Below, one piece after another: positions 1 through 10,083 of a DNA stretch of 64,000 bases. The DNA is taken from NCBI GenBank assembly GCA_963575745.1, contig CAUYUJ010004559.1, forward strand, positions 286,162 through 350,161, read 5' to 3'. The translations under genes and the position numbers were made by a program. This DNA is from Prorocentrum cordatum (lineage: Eukaryota > Sar > Dinophyceae > Prorocentrales > Prorocentraceae). Positions within the stretch are counted from its first letter, which is position 1, and each line of letters begins with the position of its first letter. The notes below the pieces were generated by a model. That model had not been told where the DNA came from. It saw only the letters and a list, made by a program, of their open reading frames with translations, and made no database searches.

Positions 1-413
1 AGGAGGAGGAGGAGGCGTCTTGGAGTAAAATTAGGAGGCAGTATCGAGCGGGAGCCGTAGTCGTCGCATCCGAGCCTCGAATGATTCACATTCGGAGCCA
101 AGCCCGCGCTCGAGCGGGAGCCTCTGTTCAAAGAAAGGGTCGCTGGCGTCCAGGCGAGGCGCCCGCTTCCCTGGCCCAGCAATATGATGGTCTAGAAGCG
201 AGCATCCGACGACGAAGACGAAGTCGTCGAACGCCGCGCCACCCTCGAGGTTCAACCTGGGCGCCTCCACCGTGCACTACGTGAAGCCCTACAGGTGGCC
301 CGGGGGGGCGGCCGCGCGAAGTGGCAAGCGCGCGAGGCAAGGGCACCCCCGCGCGCGGGGCCTCGGCCGCGCGCGCGGGGCCTCGGCCGAGAGGCCCGGC
401 GCCGAGGGGTCGG
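1..413. other. GC-rich non-genic stretch
   Basis: Several frames stay open only because stop codons are rare at this GC content. I see no conserved motif, no dispersed-repeat match within the window and no RNA gene. Confidence 0.4.
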
Positions 414-503
414 GGAGGAGGAGGAGGAGGAGGAGGAGGAGGAGGAGGAGGAGGAGGAGGAGGAGGAGGAGGAGGGAGGAGGAGGAGGAGGAGGAGGAGG
501 AGG
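414..503 (+). repeat. (GGA)n microsatellite
   Basis: A nearly pure GGA/GAG tract of about 90 bp. It is a polypurine run that opens frames of poly-Gly, poly-Glu and poly-Arg on one strand and poly-Pro, Ser and Leu on the other; these are not taken as genes. Confidence 0.95.
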
Positions 504-719
504 GGGGGAGCTTTGATCCCATCTCTCTGCAGAGGCCTCCTCGTCGCCTCTCCGCCGTCCCCCTGTCGTTCCCCTCGCGCCCCTCCTTCGGCCTCCGGCC
601 CCTCCCGCCACCGTACCTTGGGTTGTGGGCCGGAGTCCTCTTGGGCGCCTCGGGGGGTCTCTTGGGAAGCCTCACGGGGGACTCCTCGAGGCCGATGGAG
701 ATGGGCGGGGTCGGGATGA
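504..719. other. Unassigned GC-rich spacer
   Basis: Sits between two GGA tracts. No gene or repeat is recognised. Confidence 0.3.
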
Positions 720-833
720 GGATGAGGAAGAGGAGGAGGAACAGGAGGAGGAGGAGGAGGAGGAGGAGGAACAGGAGGAGGAGGAGAGGATGAGGAGGAG
801 GAGAGGATGAGGAGGAGGAGGAGGAGGAGGAGA
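720..833 (+). repeat. Imperfect GGA/GAA microsatellite
   Basis: A purine-rich tract of GAGGAG with GAACAG and GATGAG interruptions, a second polypurine tract some 220 bp after the first. Confidence 0.9.
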
Positions 834-1049
834 AGCTTGAGGGGGCTCCTGGGGTCTTTTGGGGGGGCCTTTTGCCTCATCATCGCGCTCGTCGCCTTCG
901 ATCTCGGCAGCGCTAGTGTTCTACAACTTCCGATGAAGGCTACGAGCGCCCCGCCCGGGTGGCCAGTGGCCCCGTATCTTGCGTCCACGCCGGCTCCTCC
1001 TCCTGGCAGCGTCTGCGATGGAAACTCGTTGGAAGGACGCACCGCGGTG

Positions 1050-1255
1050 ACGAGTGTCTGGGGCGGTCAAGAGGGGGGTGATGACTGGTGGGTGTGGATA
1101 TCATGGCGGGGCCATGATGTCTTCCCAGATTTCGTGTCGCCTCTTCCTATTTGAAGACGTCCTCGGGCCCCCCTTGGACCGCGCACATGCCGCCGGCCAT
1201 GATTTGCTCACCCCTTCTTGGACGCCACCCTCCTGGACGCTCCCGAGAGTGGTCA
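1050..1255 (+). repeat. Dispersed repeat, copy 1 (shared with 61.8 kb)
   Basis: Shares a run of blocks, in the same order, with 61,812-62,035: a GTCTGGGGCGG block, GGGGGGTGATGACT, a palindromic ATCATGGC...GCCATGAT block, CGCCTCTTC, a GCCGCGCAC-like block with TGCCGCCGG, and CATGATTTGC followed by pyrimidine-rich DNA. The 61.8 kb copy continues into a tail shared with the end of the LINE at 49.4 kb, so this may be a LINE 3'-end fragment. That link is inference. Confidence 0.7.
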
Positions 1256-2219
1256 AGGAGCTGGGGGGGGGGGGCGTGATTGCGCGCTGCCGTGCCAGCC
1301 ACCAGCGCTGGTGCAGACCTCTTCTCGCCATGACCGAGCCCGTGGCGCCCGAGGCAGAGTCGAGTCGACGACTCCTCCTGGCGGCAGAGCCCCTCCGGCG
1401 CCCCGGCGCTGCCGCCACCGCTCCCGGCACGGGGTGCCGTCTGGGCGACCGCGGCGACGACGGCGCATGCACCTGACCCCCCCCCCCCCTTCCCGCCAGA
1501 GTCGGGCCGGACGAAAGGGGGGGATTGGGAAAGGGGGGGTTACGAAATTTGCTGCATGCAGCTGGTTTCGGCCTCACCGAGGGGCCCATTCCTCGATACA
1601 TAGCCGCCTCCGGCGCCGGGAGGCGCCGGGAAGATCAGCTACGTGAGCTGATTCTCAAACCCCCCCTTTGCTATCCCCCCCTTTCGCCCGACCCGCCAGA
1701 GGCATCTGTACGCACACCATTCCCGGTCAGAGGCCATTCTTCGAGTAGGGGATCGACTACAGGATTGATGTGCCTCAAAATGGATGTCCCGTCGAAGCTA
1801 CGAGGCATGCCTGCAGTGCTGCGCAGATCGACGGACTGTCCTAACCTCAGGTTACGCACTTCTGCATGGGCTCTGCGAGCACTCGCGGGCAAGTCGATTC
1901 TGTAGTCGATTCTCCTCGTCGAAGCCTGTATGCCCCAGGATGGTGCACGCCGCCGGGTGCGATTCGGGCACAGGTCGGCCCTGCAAGATCGAGGGCGCGT
2001 GCCCTGTCTGTGGCGCTGCGCGTCCTCCTTCGGGCCTGGAGCACGGGCTGCCCTCGACCAGCTGCGGCGGCGGCCCCCGAGGGGGCCCAGAGAGGTCGCG
2101 AGACGACATCCCCTCGGAGGGCGGCGTCGCTCGTCGCTCGCCGTGGGCGTCGGCGCCGTTCCGCGCCGGCGCCCACGGCGCCTTCGCCGCCGGGCGGCGC
2201 CATCAGGGGCAACGATAGT
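1256..2219. other. Non-genic stretch with C and G homopolymers
   Basis: Contains runs of ten or more C or G (near 1,265 and 1,479) and short overlapping frames with no recognisable domain. Confidence 0.35.
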
Positions 2220-2381
2220 CAGGAGGGGAAAAAACACACAGACACAATGAATCGTCGATTCCCCAGAAAATATAGGAAAATATGGGAATTGGGCGGGAAG
2301 ACAAAAAACCAGAAAACATCGGAAAATATGGGGAACAGTTTTGTTTGTGTGTATTTATTTGTGTGTCCCAGGGCCCCTTCA
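2220..2381 (+). repeat. 162-bp dispersed repeat, copy R1
   Basis: Begins with CAGGAGGGGAAAAAACACAC and ends at TGTGTCCCAGGGCCCCTTCA. The inside holds two related half-units of CCAGAAAATATnGGAAAATATGGG around a GGGCGGGAAGACAAAA centre. Four other copies occur in the window in the same orientation (2.5, 4.3, 19.3 and 61.2 kb). The ends form a gapped imperfect inverted repeat (AGGGG then CACACA), so a MITE-like origin is possible. Confidence 0.9.
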
Positions 2382-2520
2382 GATAGGGGGGGGTAGGCAA
2401 GGGGCCCGTCGACATGCTCGCGTCGTGGGAAAAAAATCAGGACGGGAGGCCCCTCGTCAGTGCGAGCCTCTGGGGGCCCTTCCCGGGCCTCGGGGCCGTC
2501 AAAGACATGCTCGCTTCATT
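2382..2520 (+). repeat. Spacer of a tandemly duplicated R unit, copy 1
   Basis: The blocks GACGGGAGGC, GCCTCTGGGGGCCC and GGGCCTCGGGGCCGTCAA recur in the same order after R2 (about 2,698-2,765). R1 plus spacer and R2 plus spacer are therefore a tandem duplication of about 300 bp. Confidence 0.7.
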
Positions 2521-2682
2521 CAGGAGGGGAAGGAACACACAGACACAATTATTCGTCGATCCCCAGGAAAATATTGAAAAATATGGGAAGTGGGGGGGAA
2601 GACAAAACCCAAGAAAATATACGAAAATATGGGGAATCATTTTATTTGTGTGTATTTATTTGTGTGTCCCGGGGCCCCTTCA
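2521..2682 (+). repeat. 162-bp dispersed repeat, copy R2
   Basis: Same layout as the copy at 2,220: CAGGAGGGGAAGGAACACAC start, two AAAATAT-rich half-units, and TGTGTGTCCCGGGGCCCC end. It lies 301 bp downstream of R1 in the same orientation. Confidence 0.9.
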
Positions 2683-3209
2683 TTCATGGAGGAGTCCGGA
2701 CGGGAGGCTCTTTGTCGCTGTGGGCCTCTGGGGGCCCCTACTGGGCCTCGGGACCGTCAAGAGCGACCCAGGATGAAAAGCAGGTCTCAGGGAAAGGGTT
2801 GGCACTTCCGGGGGACCCCGCACTGAATCACTCAGGACGTCGCATGCCTGGGGACACGTGTCCTCCCGGGTGTCAGTGCCGATTGTGGACCCTCCGCCAG
2901 GCCAGGAGGGCGTATGAATCGCGCCAGGGCCCATCATCGAAATTGCCCAGGCGGTGTTGGTGGTGTGCTGGAGCTTCTATCCAGGTGCGACGAAGGCCGA
3001 AATCCGCTCCAAGTGTATCCCCCAGACCCCTCCCAGGGTCCATCTTGGCTGGTGCTCTATCCTGGATCGATTCTTGGCAGTCGCGGGACCCTAGGGAGGC
3101 CGAACAGGGCGCCAAGACTTTTCTCGAACCTCGGTCGTCGACGTCGACGTCATGGTGGTGCACCTGGGCCTTCTGTGGGGCGGGGCCAGGACGAGGATAG
3201 ATCAATTCC
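2683..3209. other. Non-genic spacer after R2
   Basis: The first 80 bp are the second copy of the R spacer. The remainder shows no gene, repeat or RNA signal I can support. Confidence 0.35.
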
Positions 3210-3248
3210 AGAGCGTTCCGGAACGCTCTCAGAGTTCCGGAACGCTCT
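3210..3248. repeat. Palindrome pair AGAGCGTTCCGGAACGCTCT
   Basis: A perfect 20-bp palindrome at 3,210-3,229 is followed at once by an 18-bp near copy (AGAGTTCCGGAACGCTCT). The same palindrome, extended to 24 bp, recurs at 4,834. Confidence 0.85.
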
Positions 3249-3619
3249 GAGAAGGCCGCGGCGTCCGAGACATCCTCCGGAATCGCTGGATCACAGAGGT
3301 TCTCGATCCATCTTCACCCGATGCTCTCCTCGTCCTGGCTTCGTCTTGGTATTCTGCGCCTCCCCGTCTCTACCCCTGCCCCCTCTCGGCAGGGAGATCT
3401 ACGGCGCGCCCCTGTCGCAGCTCCGGGTGGACGAGCACATGTGCCTGGTCCCCCGCGGCGACCACGCCAGCAGCGAGAGCGACGACGACGATTCCGAGGC
3501 GGCCCTTGGCAGCCCGCGGCCCTCGGCGGTCCTCGGGTGGCCTTCGGCTGCCCTCCACTGCCCTCGGTGGCCGTCCGCGGCCTCCGGCGACCTTCGGCGG
3601 CCCGATCCAGCGACGAAGA
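3249..3619. other. Unassigned GC-rich stretch
   Basis: Contains a run of short repeats of a GCGGCCCTCGG-like motif near 3,510-3,600. No gene recognised. Confidence 0.3.
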
Positions 3620-3965
3620 GAGTCGTCGTCCTCGTCCTCGTCCTCGTCCGCGATCTCGTCGTCGTCGTCGTCGTTGGCCCACGCCGCCGTTGTCGTATTC
3701 GTCGTCGTCGGTCGTCGACGCCGTTCGCCGTTCGTTGTCGTCGTCTTCGTCGTAGTCGTTCGGCGAGAGCATTGTCTTCATCCGTCGACGTCGTGGTCGT
3801 CGTTGTGGTCTTCGGCGTCGGCTTCGTCGTCGTCCGTGTCGTCGTCGTACGTCGACTCCGCTGTCGTCGCTGTAGTCTACGTTGTCGTCATTCGTCGTCG
3901 TCGACGTCGTGGTGGCCGTCGTCGTGGCGTCGTCGCCGTCCCCTTCGTCATCGACGTCGTCTTTC
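3620..3965 (+). repeat. (CGT)n-rich microsatellite
   Basis: About 340 bp dominated by CGTCGTCGT with interruptions. Frames read poly-Val, Ser or Arg on this strand and poly-Asp or Thr on the other, so open frames here are not informative. Confidence 0.9.
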
Positions 3966-4293
3966 TCTCTCGACTGGTCGTCTCTTTCCCAAAATCGCCC
4001 GCCCGCCCTGCTTCCGTCGAGATACTGAGTATACTTGAGGTGAGCGCTCGAGGCGGTGAAGTGCGAGGCACATGTTGAAGTTGAGCCGTGTTCCATTTGC
4101 GTGTTGGTATTGGTTGGGAGCTTCTGCTACGAGAGTGCGCAGCGCTGAGCTGAGATGAGAGCCACACTGCAGAAACGGCCCGGGCGGTTTCGGCCGACGG
4201 CTCGCAGACCATGGGGAAGTATTAGGCGAAACGCCCTGCCTGTCCCAACGACACTCTCTGACGCTTTCATGGTGCAGCGAGGCGGAGGAGAAT

Positions 4294-4457
4294 CAGGAGG
4301 AGAAAAAAAAACACAGACTCAATTAATCGTCGATCCTCCAGAAAATATGGGAAAATATGGGCAGTGGGGGGGAACACAGAAACCCAGAAAATATAGGAAC
4401 ATCTGGGGAATCCTTTTATTAGTGTGTATGGATTGGTGTGTCCCAGGGTTCCCTTCA
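4294..4457 (+). repeat. Dispersed repeat, copy R3
   Basis: Same family as the 162-bp repeat at 2,220, with an expanded poly-A near the start. It is followed immediately by a (GGA)n tract. Confidence 0.9.
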
Positions 4458-4512
4458 GAGGAGGAGGAGGAGGAGGAGGAGGAGGAGGAGGAGGAGGAGG
4501 AGGAGGAGGAGT
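4458..4512 (+). repeat. (GGA)n microsatellite
   Basis: About 55 bp of pure GGA abutting the 3' end of R3. Confidence 0.95.
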
Positions 4513-5099
4513 TCACTAGAAGAAGGAAGGGGGGCACAGCGCATGAGGAGGAGGACGGGGCCCGGTATCGGCTGCTCCCAGCCCTCAGGATGAGCACGGG
4601 GAGCACGAGCCCCGCGCCGAGGCGGCAGTCTGACGTCCGAGGGCCGCGGTGTGCAGGCAGGCTCCACGAGCGAGACAGCGCCCGTCCGGTGGATTGGCTG
4701 GTCGGGCAGTGCCCACTGGGGGAGAGGGAGGGGCCCTCAAACGACGCGAAGATCGGGACAAAATCGGATCGGGATAACTCGAAATCTCTGAGAATCGGCG
4801 GCTTTGGAGGATGTATCGGGCGCCGCGGCCGCTCCAGAGCGTTCCGGAACGCTCTGGGAGCGCTCCGGAACGCTCTGGAGCGATTTATCCCGATCCTAGC
4901 CCTGTTTTAGGCCCACTGAAGGATTGTGCTTGGCATCGCTCGGACGTGTGCGTTTTTTCCTCGGCGAAGACCATCGAGGAGCATTCTGGATCATTTGGCG
5001 AAGAAACCACGCGCGAAGCCGAAAAAAAAACACAGGGAATGGACGTCCGAGCGATGGCCAGTGAAGGATTGTGGCATTTGCTTTTCTTCGGCCTTCCGA
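4513..5099. other. Non-genic stretch around a compound palindrome
   Basis: Apart from the palindrome at 4,831-4,883 no gene or repeat is recognised. Confidence 0.35.
4831..4883. repeat. Compound palindrome with TTCCGGAA core
   Basis: A perfect 24-bp palindrome (4,834-4,857) containing AGAGCGTTCCGGAACGCTCT is followed by GGGAGCGCTCCGGAACGCTC. The outermost CGCTCCAGAGCG and CGCTCTGGAGCG also form an inverted pair, so the block could fold as one long stem or as two small ones. Confidence 0.85.
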
Positions 5100-5232
5100 C
5101 GGCCCGAGACGGCCCAAGTGCCCCCAAAGATCGCCCAAGACTGCCCCCAGAGGCCCCCAAGGCGGCCCAAGGAGGCCTCCAAAACGCTCAAAATAGCCTC
5201 CCAGACGGCCCAAGAGCCCTCCGAGACGATCA
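5100..5232 (-). repeat. GGCCNTCTTGG-type degenerate minisatellite, short copy
   Basis: Read on the minus strand this is a run of CTTGGGGGCCTCTGGGGGCAG-like units of 11-13 bp, the same kind of repeat as the plus-strand array at 26.25-27.0 kb. Confidence 0.6.
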
Positions 5233-5629
5233 TGGAGAGCTGTGGAGGGGGCGCTGACAATCGTCCGAGCGCAGCGGATAACCCACGATAGGCTCTCTCG
5301 CCACGTTTCGTGCGCCTGGCCCGAGAGCAGCAGGCATGAAGGTGGGGCAATGAAAGCTCTGGCCGCGACGGTTGGCGATGTTGCATACATTGGTTCGCAG
5401 TTCTCGAAGTCTGAAGGCGCTTTCGGGGCCCCAGGGCCATCAAAGCATCAGCATGGCGACGGACCCAATCCTATGCAGCTCATTGCAGCGCAGGGAGCGG
5501 CCCTCTCCTGACATTTTGCGCGCTACGGGGGGGTCGATGGAATTGGCATTCCATGTGGGGCACTATCCGCCTGCAGGGTGTGCCGAAAACGGTGGGAGCA
5601 CGCCATGCGTAATCGTAAGCTCCCTCTCG
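5233..5629. other. Unassigned stretch
   Basis: No gene, repeat or RNA recognised. Confidence 0.3.
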
Positions 5630-6150
5630 GGCTACAGGTGGCGCTCCCTATGGGGCACGCTCCGAGAGAGGGGTGCGCCGCGACGGGCGCGGGGACGCTG
5701 TGCTGGCGCCCTCAATGGGGCCGCAGGTGGAGCTCCCCGTGGAGGCGCGATCCGCGCGAAAGGCGTACCAGAAGGGGCGCGGGGACGCTGTGCGGGCGCC
5801 CTGCCTGGGGCCGCAGGCGGAACTCCCTGCGCGGGCGCGCTCCGCGCGCGAGGGGCGCGTCGAAACAAAGCGCGGGGGCGCCGTGCCGGCGCCCTCGCCT
5901 CGCTCGGGTCGCGGGGGGAGCTCCGTGCGGGAGGCGCCCCGCGCGCGGAGTGCGCCCAGGAGCGGCTCGGCGGCGTCGTGCGACCTCTCCCGCGCTGGGG
6001 CCGCGGGTGGAGGAGCGAGCTCCCCCCCCTTGGGGGCGAGCTGCGTGCGAGGGCCGCGGCTCCGTGCCGAAGGCGGAGGGGCCGCGCTGCGCGGGCGCCC
6101 TCCCTGGCGGGGCGCGGGCGGGGCTCCCCGCGGGGCACGCTCCGCGCGAG
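5630..6150 (+). repeat. 90-bp GC-rich tandem array
   Basis: Five degenerate units. The block GGGGACGCTG (or its variant GGGGGCGCCG) recurs at 5,691, 5,781 and 5,871, exactly 90 bp apart, with weaker units near 5,965 and 6,070. Each unit carries CTGGGGCCGCAGG and a CGCGCTCCGCGCG block. The period is a multiple of three, so frames stay open without evidence of coding. A related fragment lies at about 6,610-6,735. Confidence 0.8.
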
Positions 6151-6155
6151 ATGGC

Positions 6156-6371
6156 AGGGCCGGACCCGAACGGTGTCTTTGGTGAGGTCGTGGGCCGCCT
6201 TCGCGTCGACTCCGTTTTTGTGCGGCAACTTCGACGCGAACGGTGTTCTTGGTGATCTCGTGGGCCGCTCTCGTCTCGACTTCGCTCTGCGGTGCAAGGA
6301 CTGATCCGAGACAAGAGCGAGGGAACGCGACAGCAAAACGAAAACGAAGAACACCGTTTAGGTTCCGCCCC
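6156..6371. mobile_element. TIR element family 2, copy A
   Basis: The left end AGGGCCGGACCCGAACGGTG and the reverse complement of the right end (GGGGCGGAACCTAAACGGTG) form a terminal inverted repeat of about 20 bp. A second copy at 14,966-15,112 has the same ends and a shared GGTGA/GGCCATCTCGTGGGCCG inside. This copy is longer because AACGGTGTnTTGGTGA and TCGTGGGCCGC are duplicated internally. No coding capacity, so a MITE-like non-autonomous element. Confidence 0.8.
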
Positions 6372-6736
6372 GTGCGAAAGTCGGCGGCGGGCGCGGGGGG
6401 GAAATGAGAGGGGGCGGGACTTCCGAGGCTTCTGAGAGGTTTCTGGACTTCTTAAGAGGGCTTCTGAGCAGTTCTGTCCGTATTCAAAATAGGCCAAGAG
6501 GAACGTCTCAGAAGCCCCCCCGGACTTCTGAGAAGTCCCGCGGCCTTCCGAGAAGGCCTCCTCCTTCTCGTTTCCCCCCTGGGCTCGTCGCCTCGAAAAG
6601 GCGCTCCCAAAATAGGGGCGCGGCGCCGCCGAGCGGGCGCCCGCACGGGTGCCGTGGGGGTGGAGCTCTCTCCGCGAGGGCGCGGTCCGCGCGAGGGGGC
6701 GTGGCGAAGGGGGCGCGGCGCCGCCGTGCGGGAACA
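6372..6736. other. Non-genic stretch with fragments of other repeats
   Basis: Contains CTTCTGAGAnGTCC-like repeats, a CCTTCCGAGAAGGC...CCTCCTCCTT block also seen near 13,165-13,215, and a diverged piece of the 90-bp GC-rich unit. Confidence 0.4.
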
Positions 6737-6830
6737 AAAAAAAAAAAAAAAAAAAAAACACTGTGGGAACAAAAACGCACGCACAGCGTGGGAAGACAGC
6801 GCACACCCTCCAGTGGGAAAAAGCACGCAC

Positions 6831-6900
<70 letters not shown>

Positions 6901-6901
6901 C
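6737..6901 (+). repeat. Poly-A tract, (CA)n and (CG)n tail
   Basis: A poly-A run of about 22 bp at 6,737 is followed after 60 bp by about 50 bp of (CA)n that passes into (CG)n at 6,887-6,900. The CA-CG junction is a candidate left-handed DNA former. Confidence 0.95.
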
Positions 6902-6904
6902 ACG

Positions 6905-8927
6905 TGCCCTCCCAGGTGGAGCCCCCCAGGGGGCAGGGGAGATGTGTCAGGAAGCTCGTGATGGGACGTGGCGAAGGTGGCGAGGTCAGGAGAGGAGGAG
7001 TGAGGAGGTGAGGTGAACGGGCGCCGCGAGCCTCGATGCTCAGGGTCCGGCCAACCTCAAAATCAACGGGATATGAGGGCGAGATGGAGCGCGGCGCTGC
7101 AGATTCAAATCGAGGACCCACCACCACAGGAGGTTTTGTATTCACCCTGCACGATGGCAGGCCAGCCCCTGGAACGGGGGGCGAGACCTCAAGAGGCCCA
7201 CGACTCGAGCACATCGAGTCGTGGACGGTCCAGGCCGGGGGACTATCCAATGACGTCGTCCAGCATGACGCTTCCTGTAGTTGCAGGGGCCCGCGCCAGA
7301 CCGGAGGTCAGGTGCAAATTATACCAGTGGCATACAGATCGTTTCACCGTCAGCGTACGGTCATCGCCTTGCCTCAGTTGACAGTCATGTTGTTCCCCCC
7401 TCATCGTGAACAATTCGACTGCGTAATGGCCGTCATGGCCGAAATTTCTGATTTACGACAGACTGCTGACTGGGAAGAGCAGGGATGTAGGTTCGTGACG
7501 GTCTTTCCGTACTACTGTTGTTCAGTTTGAAAAATAAGCACCTCTGACAGCTAATAGGCGCCGGAGCGTGTAGTAGAGTTCCCGACCGAGCTGTAGGACT
7601 AGAGTCACCTGATATACCCGCCAATCGAACGATGCGGGAGCACGCCTGAGATATACAAAACGTAATTTGTTCACATTGCATAGAAAAAACGCTCTCGAAC
7701 CACCTGTTTCGTGCACTGTGCCAGCAGCATCGTTGTCGTGATGTGGACGCGCCCGTGATTGTCATTGCTGTAATTGTAATGGTATTCGTCTTCGTCGGCG
7801 TTATGTAATTCGCAGCAGGTTCCACACTCTGGTCAGCAGGACAGTTAGAGGTGACCATATGGCGGGATGGTTTTACGGTCTTGTGCCTACCACATTGGAA
7901 GGCCGATTGGACACAGCACGAGAGGTTCATTATCAATCAGTTGTGAGTCTCTTTCGCTTCACCAGGCGGGTAGATCGGATTGATTGGTCAGAGTGCGACC
8001 ACCCGTCCAGTATACGATTGCGTGAGAGGCGAATGACAAGCTCCCGCGGACGAAGCATGCACACTTGAAGCTGAATTGTCCAACTTCGTCATGCATGCGA
8101 GCGGTTTCATTCAAGCGAGGCATTAGTTCGGCAGTCGATGACTCTGGTCTGTCACTATCTTCGCTGATCCAGATCCCTTTCAGGGCGAGCTTGCCAGCAA
8201 TGCCGGCAAATTTCGCTATCCAAGGGAGCGTGTCTGTGTCCGGCATGCTCTTCGTTCCTTTGTAGGAGCGCGCAATTATTGTTTTTACACGTTCCACTTG
8301 CCAGGAGGGGTTTCGAGTATCGAGCTATCCGACGTTGGCTTTTAGAAGGAAAGCCCTGCTTCGGTTGACCTCGTAGCCGGCATGGACGACAATGCAGCCG
8401 AACGTGACGAGGGTCGGGAAGACAAGAATGAGCGGTTCCACGCAGCACCCTCTGCTGCATTCTTCAAGTCTGCTTGCACTCCCATCACCGGCTGCGGAGG
8501 TTGGAGGAGTGGGCAACGAAGCCACTGCAGACCAATCAATCGGCGGTCCAAGCTGGAATCGCCGCTAGAGCACCCCGGAAGCAACGCATGTCCTGCAGCA
8601 TTTTTGCCCGCTCGGCGTTGGCATGCCAGTCTGCTGATCCACGATGACAAGCTTCCGCTTGCAGCTTCGGTCCCGCGGCCGCGTCAGAGGGGTCTTGTTG
8701 ATCAGTGCCCCTAGCGCCGCACGGCCCTAGTCAGGCATCGGCGACACGCTGCCGCGCCATCCTTGAGTCTTTCGACGACGAGGCATGGACCTTCACCTCA
8801 GTCGCGAACAGGAAGGACAGGGACGAGCACGTCAGGGACAAGAGCGCCACCACTACGCATTACGCGCACGGGCAGTGCCTCCCTGACTAAGGACTCGAAC
8901 ATCTTCACCACGATCATGGACACGATT
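6905..8927. other. Mid-GC unique sequence without a recognised gene
   Basis: About 2 kb with lower GC and no tandem repeats. Frames of 60-170 codons occur on both strands but none shows a family motif. The minus-strand frame at 7,959-8,297 has a PWIAKFAGIAGK segment that faintly recalls a copia integrase C-terminal region; I could not confirm it. Confidence 0.3.
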
Positions 8928-9132
8928 AGGGGAACCAAAGGTGACATAAGCATTCACCCTCGGAGGTCAGCGCGGATTTCTCGGATCGGCGCTGGACCCC
9001 CCTGGCGGCGCCTCCGGCGCCGGCGCCACCATTGGCGCGCTCCGCGCGCCAGGGAGGGGGGTCCAGCGCCGATCCGACAATTCCGCGCGGACTTCCGAAT
9101 TGTTTTAAGTTTGCGTCGTTGCTTGTTCCCCT
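8928..9132. mobile_element. Foldback element with ~75-bp terminal inverted repeats (family 3)
   Basis: The left arm starts AGGGGAAC and ends CGGATCGGCGCTGGACCCCC; the right arm is its reverse complement, ending GTTCCCCT. Inner arms are near perfect (8,978-9,003 against 9,057-9,085) and outer arms diverged but alignable over about 75 bp. The loop is a GC-rich GGCGCC palindromic block. Non-coding; a MITE or foldback element is the simplest reading. Confidence 0.8.
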
Positions 9133-10040
9133 ATGTGGTGAGCCCTCCGACCGCCTGAGGCCCCGCCCGCCCGCGCCCTGTCTCCCCAATTAGGGCTACC
9201 CGCGTCCCGTTTAGCCCTTGACCGGAAGGGGCCCGCTCCCGACCCGCCGACCAAAAAAGATGTTCCCCTGTGTGGGTACGTGGAGAGCACCGTGGCCCCC
9301 CGCGTGCACAAGATGCGTGCTTGGGGGGCCTCCCAGCGGCCAGCGCCGGGCACGCAGGCAGCGGCCGTCGGGCGCAAGGAGGATGGGCCGGCAGCGCACA
9401 GGCCCTGCTAATAAGCAGCGGCGAAGCGTCCTGGCGTGCCCATGGGCCCACAGAAGAATGTTCTAAGAACTTTTTGTGGCATCTACGAAAGTTCCTGGAA
9501 CATTTCTGGCTGGGACTGTCCTGCTTTCTTACATCGGGTCTGCGTTCTAAGAAGGCTGTTGTTGTTTTTGCTGTGACATCTTAGAAGAATCTCTGGGTTC
9601 TAAAAACATGTCGTGGTAGGCCTATCTAGGAATGCCGGGATGGTCGGCCACTGCTCAATTCCCCACGCTGCTATCGACGGGGTTGCCCACTTGCCGCGCC
9701 TCGAGCCTCCCCGCGTGCTTCCTGGGCCTTCCGCAGCTCGGGCTTGCCCGCCGCGGCCAGGGGCACGCCAGGAGGACCCTCGGAGTGCGGAGCCGCGCTG
9801 CGCCAGAGGGCATCTGAGGCCTCGGGCCGGGCCGTGAGGGCTGAGAGGGTGCACGCGACCCTCTCCGCCACCTCCACATCTCCGAACGGGTCCCGCAACG
9901 CGGTCTTCCACCCCTGCGCTCTGCGGTCGGCCCCACCACCCTGCACTGTGGCCTGGCGGCCAAGCGGTTCGCCGAAGCCCGAGCGCCATCGGTGCCGCAC
10001 AGAGGAGCCCGTGCGGCACATCGATCCCGCGCCATTGTCA
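9133..10040. other. GC-rich stretch without recognised gene
   Basis: Three GTTCTAAG-type motifs lie at 9,460-9,610 in a short AT-richer patch. Overlapping frames on both strands around 9,640-10,090 lack domains. Confidence 0.3.
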
Positions 10041-10083
10041 AGAGCCAGGTGGAGAAGGAGGAGAAGGAGGAGGAGGAGGAGAG
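10041..10083 (+). repeat. (GGA)n microsatellite
   Basis: A short AGGAGG tract. Confidence 0.9.

Noticed and set aside
128-1042. 304-codon minus frame at the window start
   Set aside because: Crosses two GGA tracts as poly-Pro/Leu/Ser and has no domain text.
6820-6901. (CA)n/(CG)n as a regulatory element
   Set aside because: No gene is recognised nearby, so a regulatory role would be a guess.
7959-8297. Copia integrase C-terminal fragment (PWIAKFAGIAGK)
   Set aside because: Similarity is to one short stretch only; no flanking integrase motif was found.
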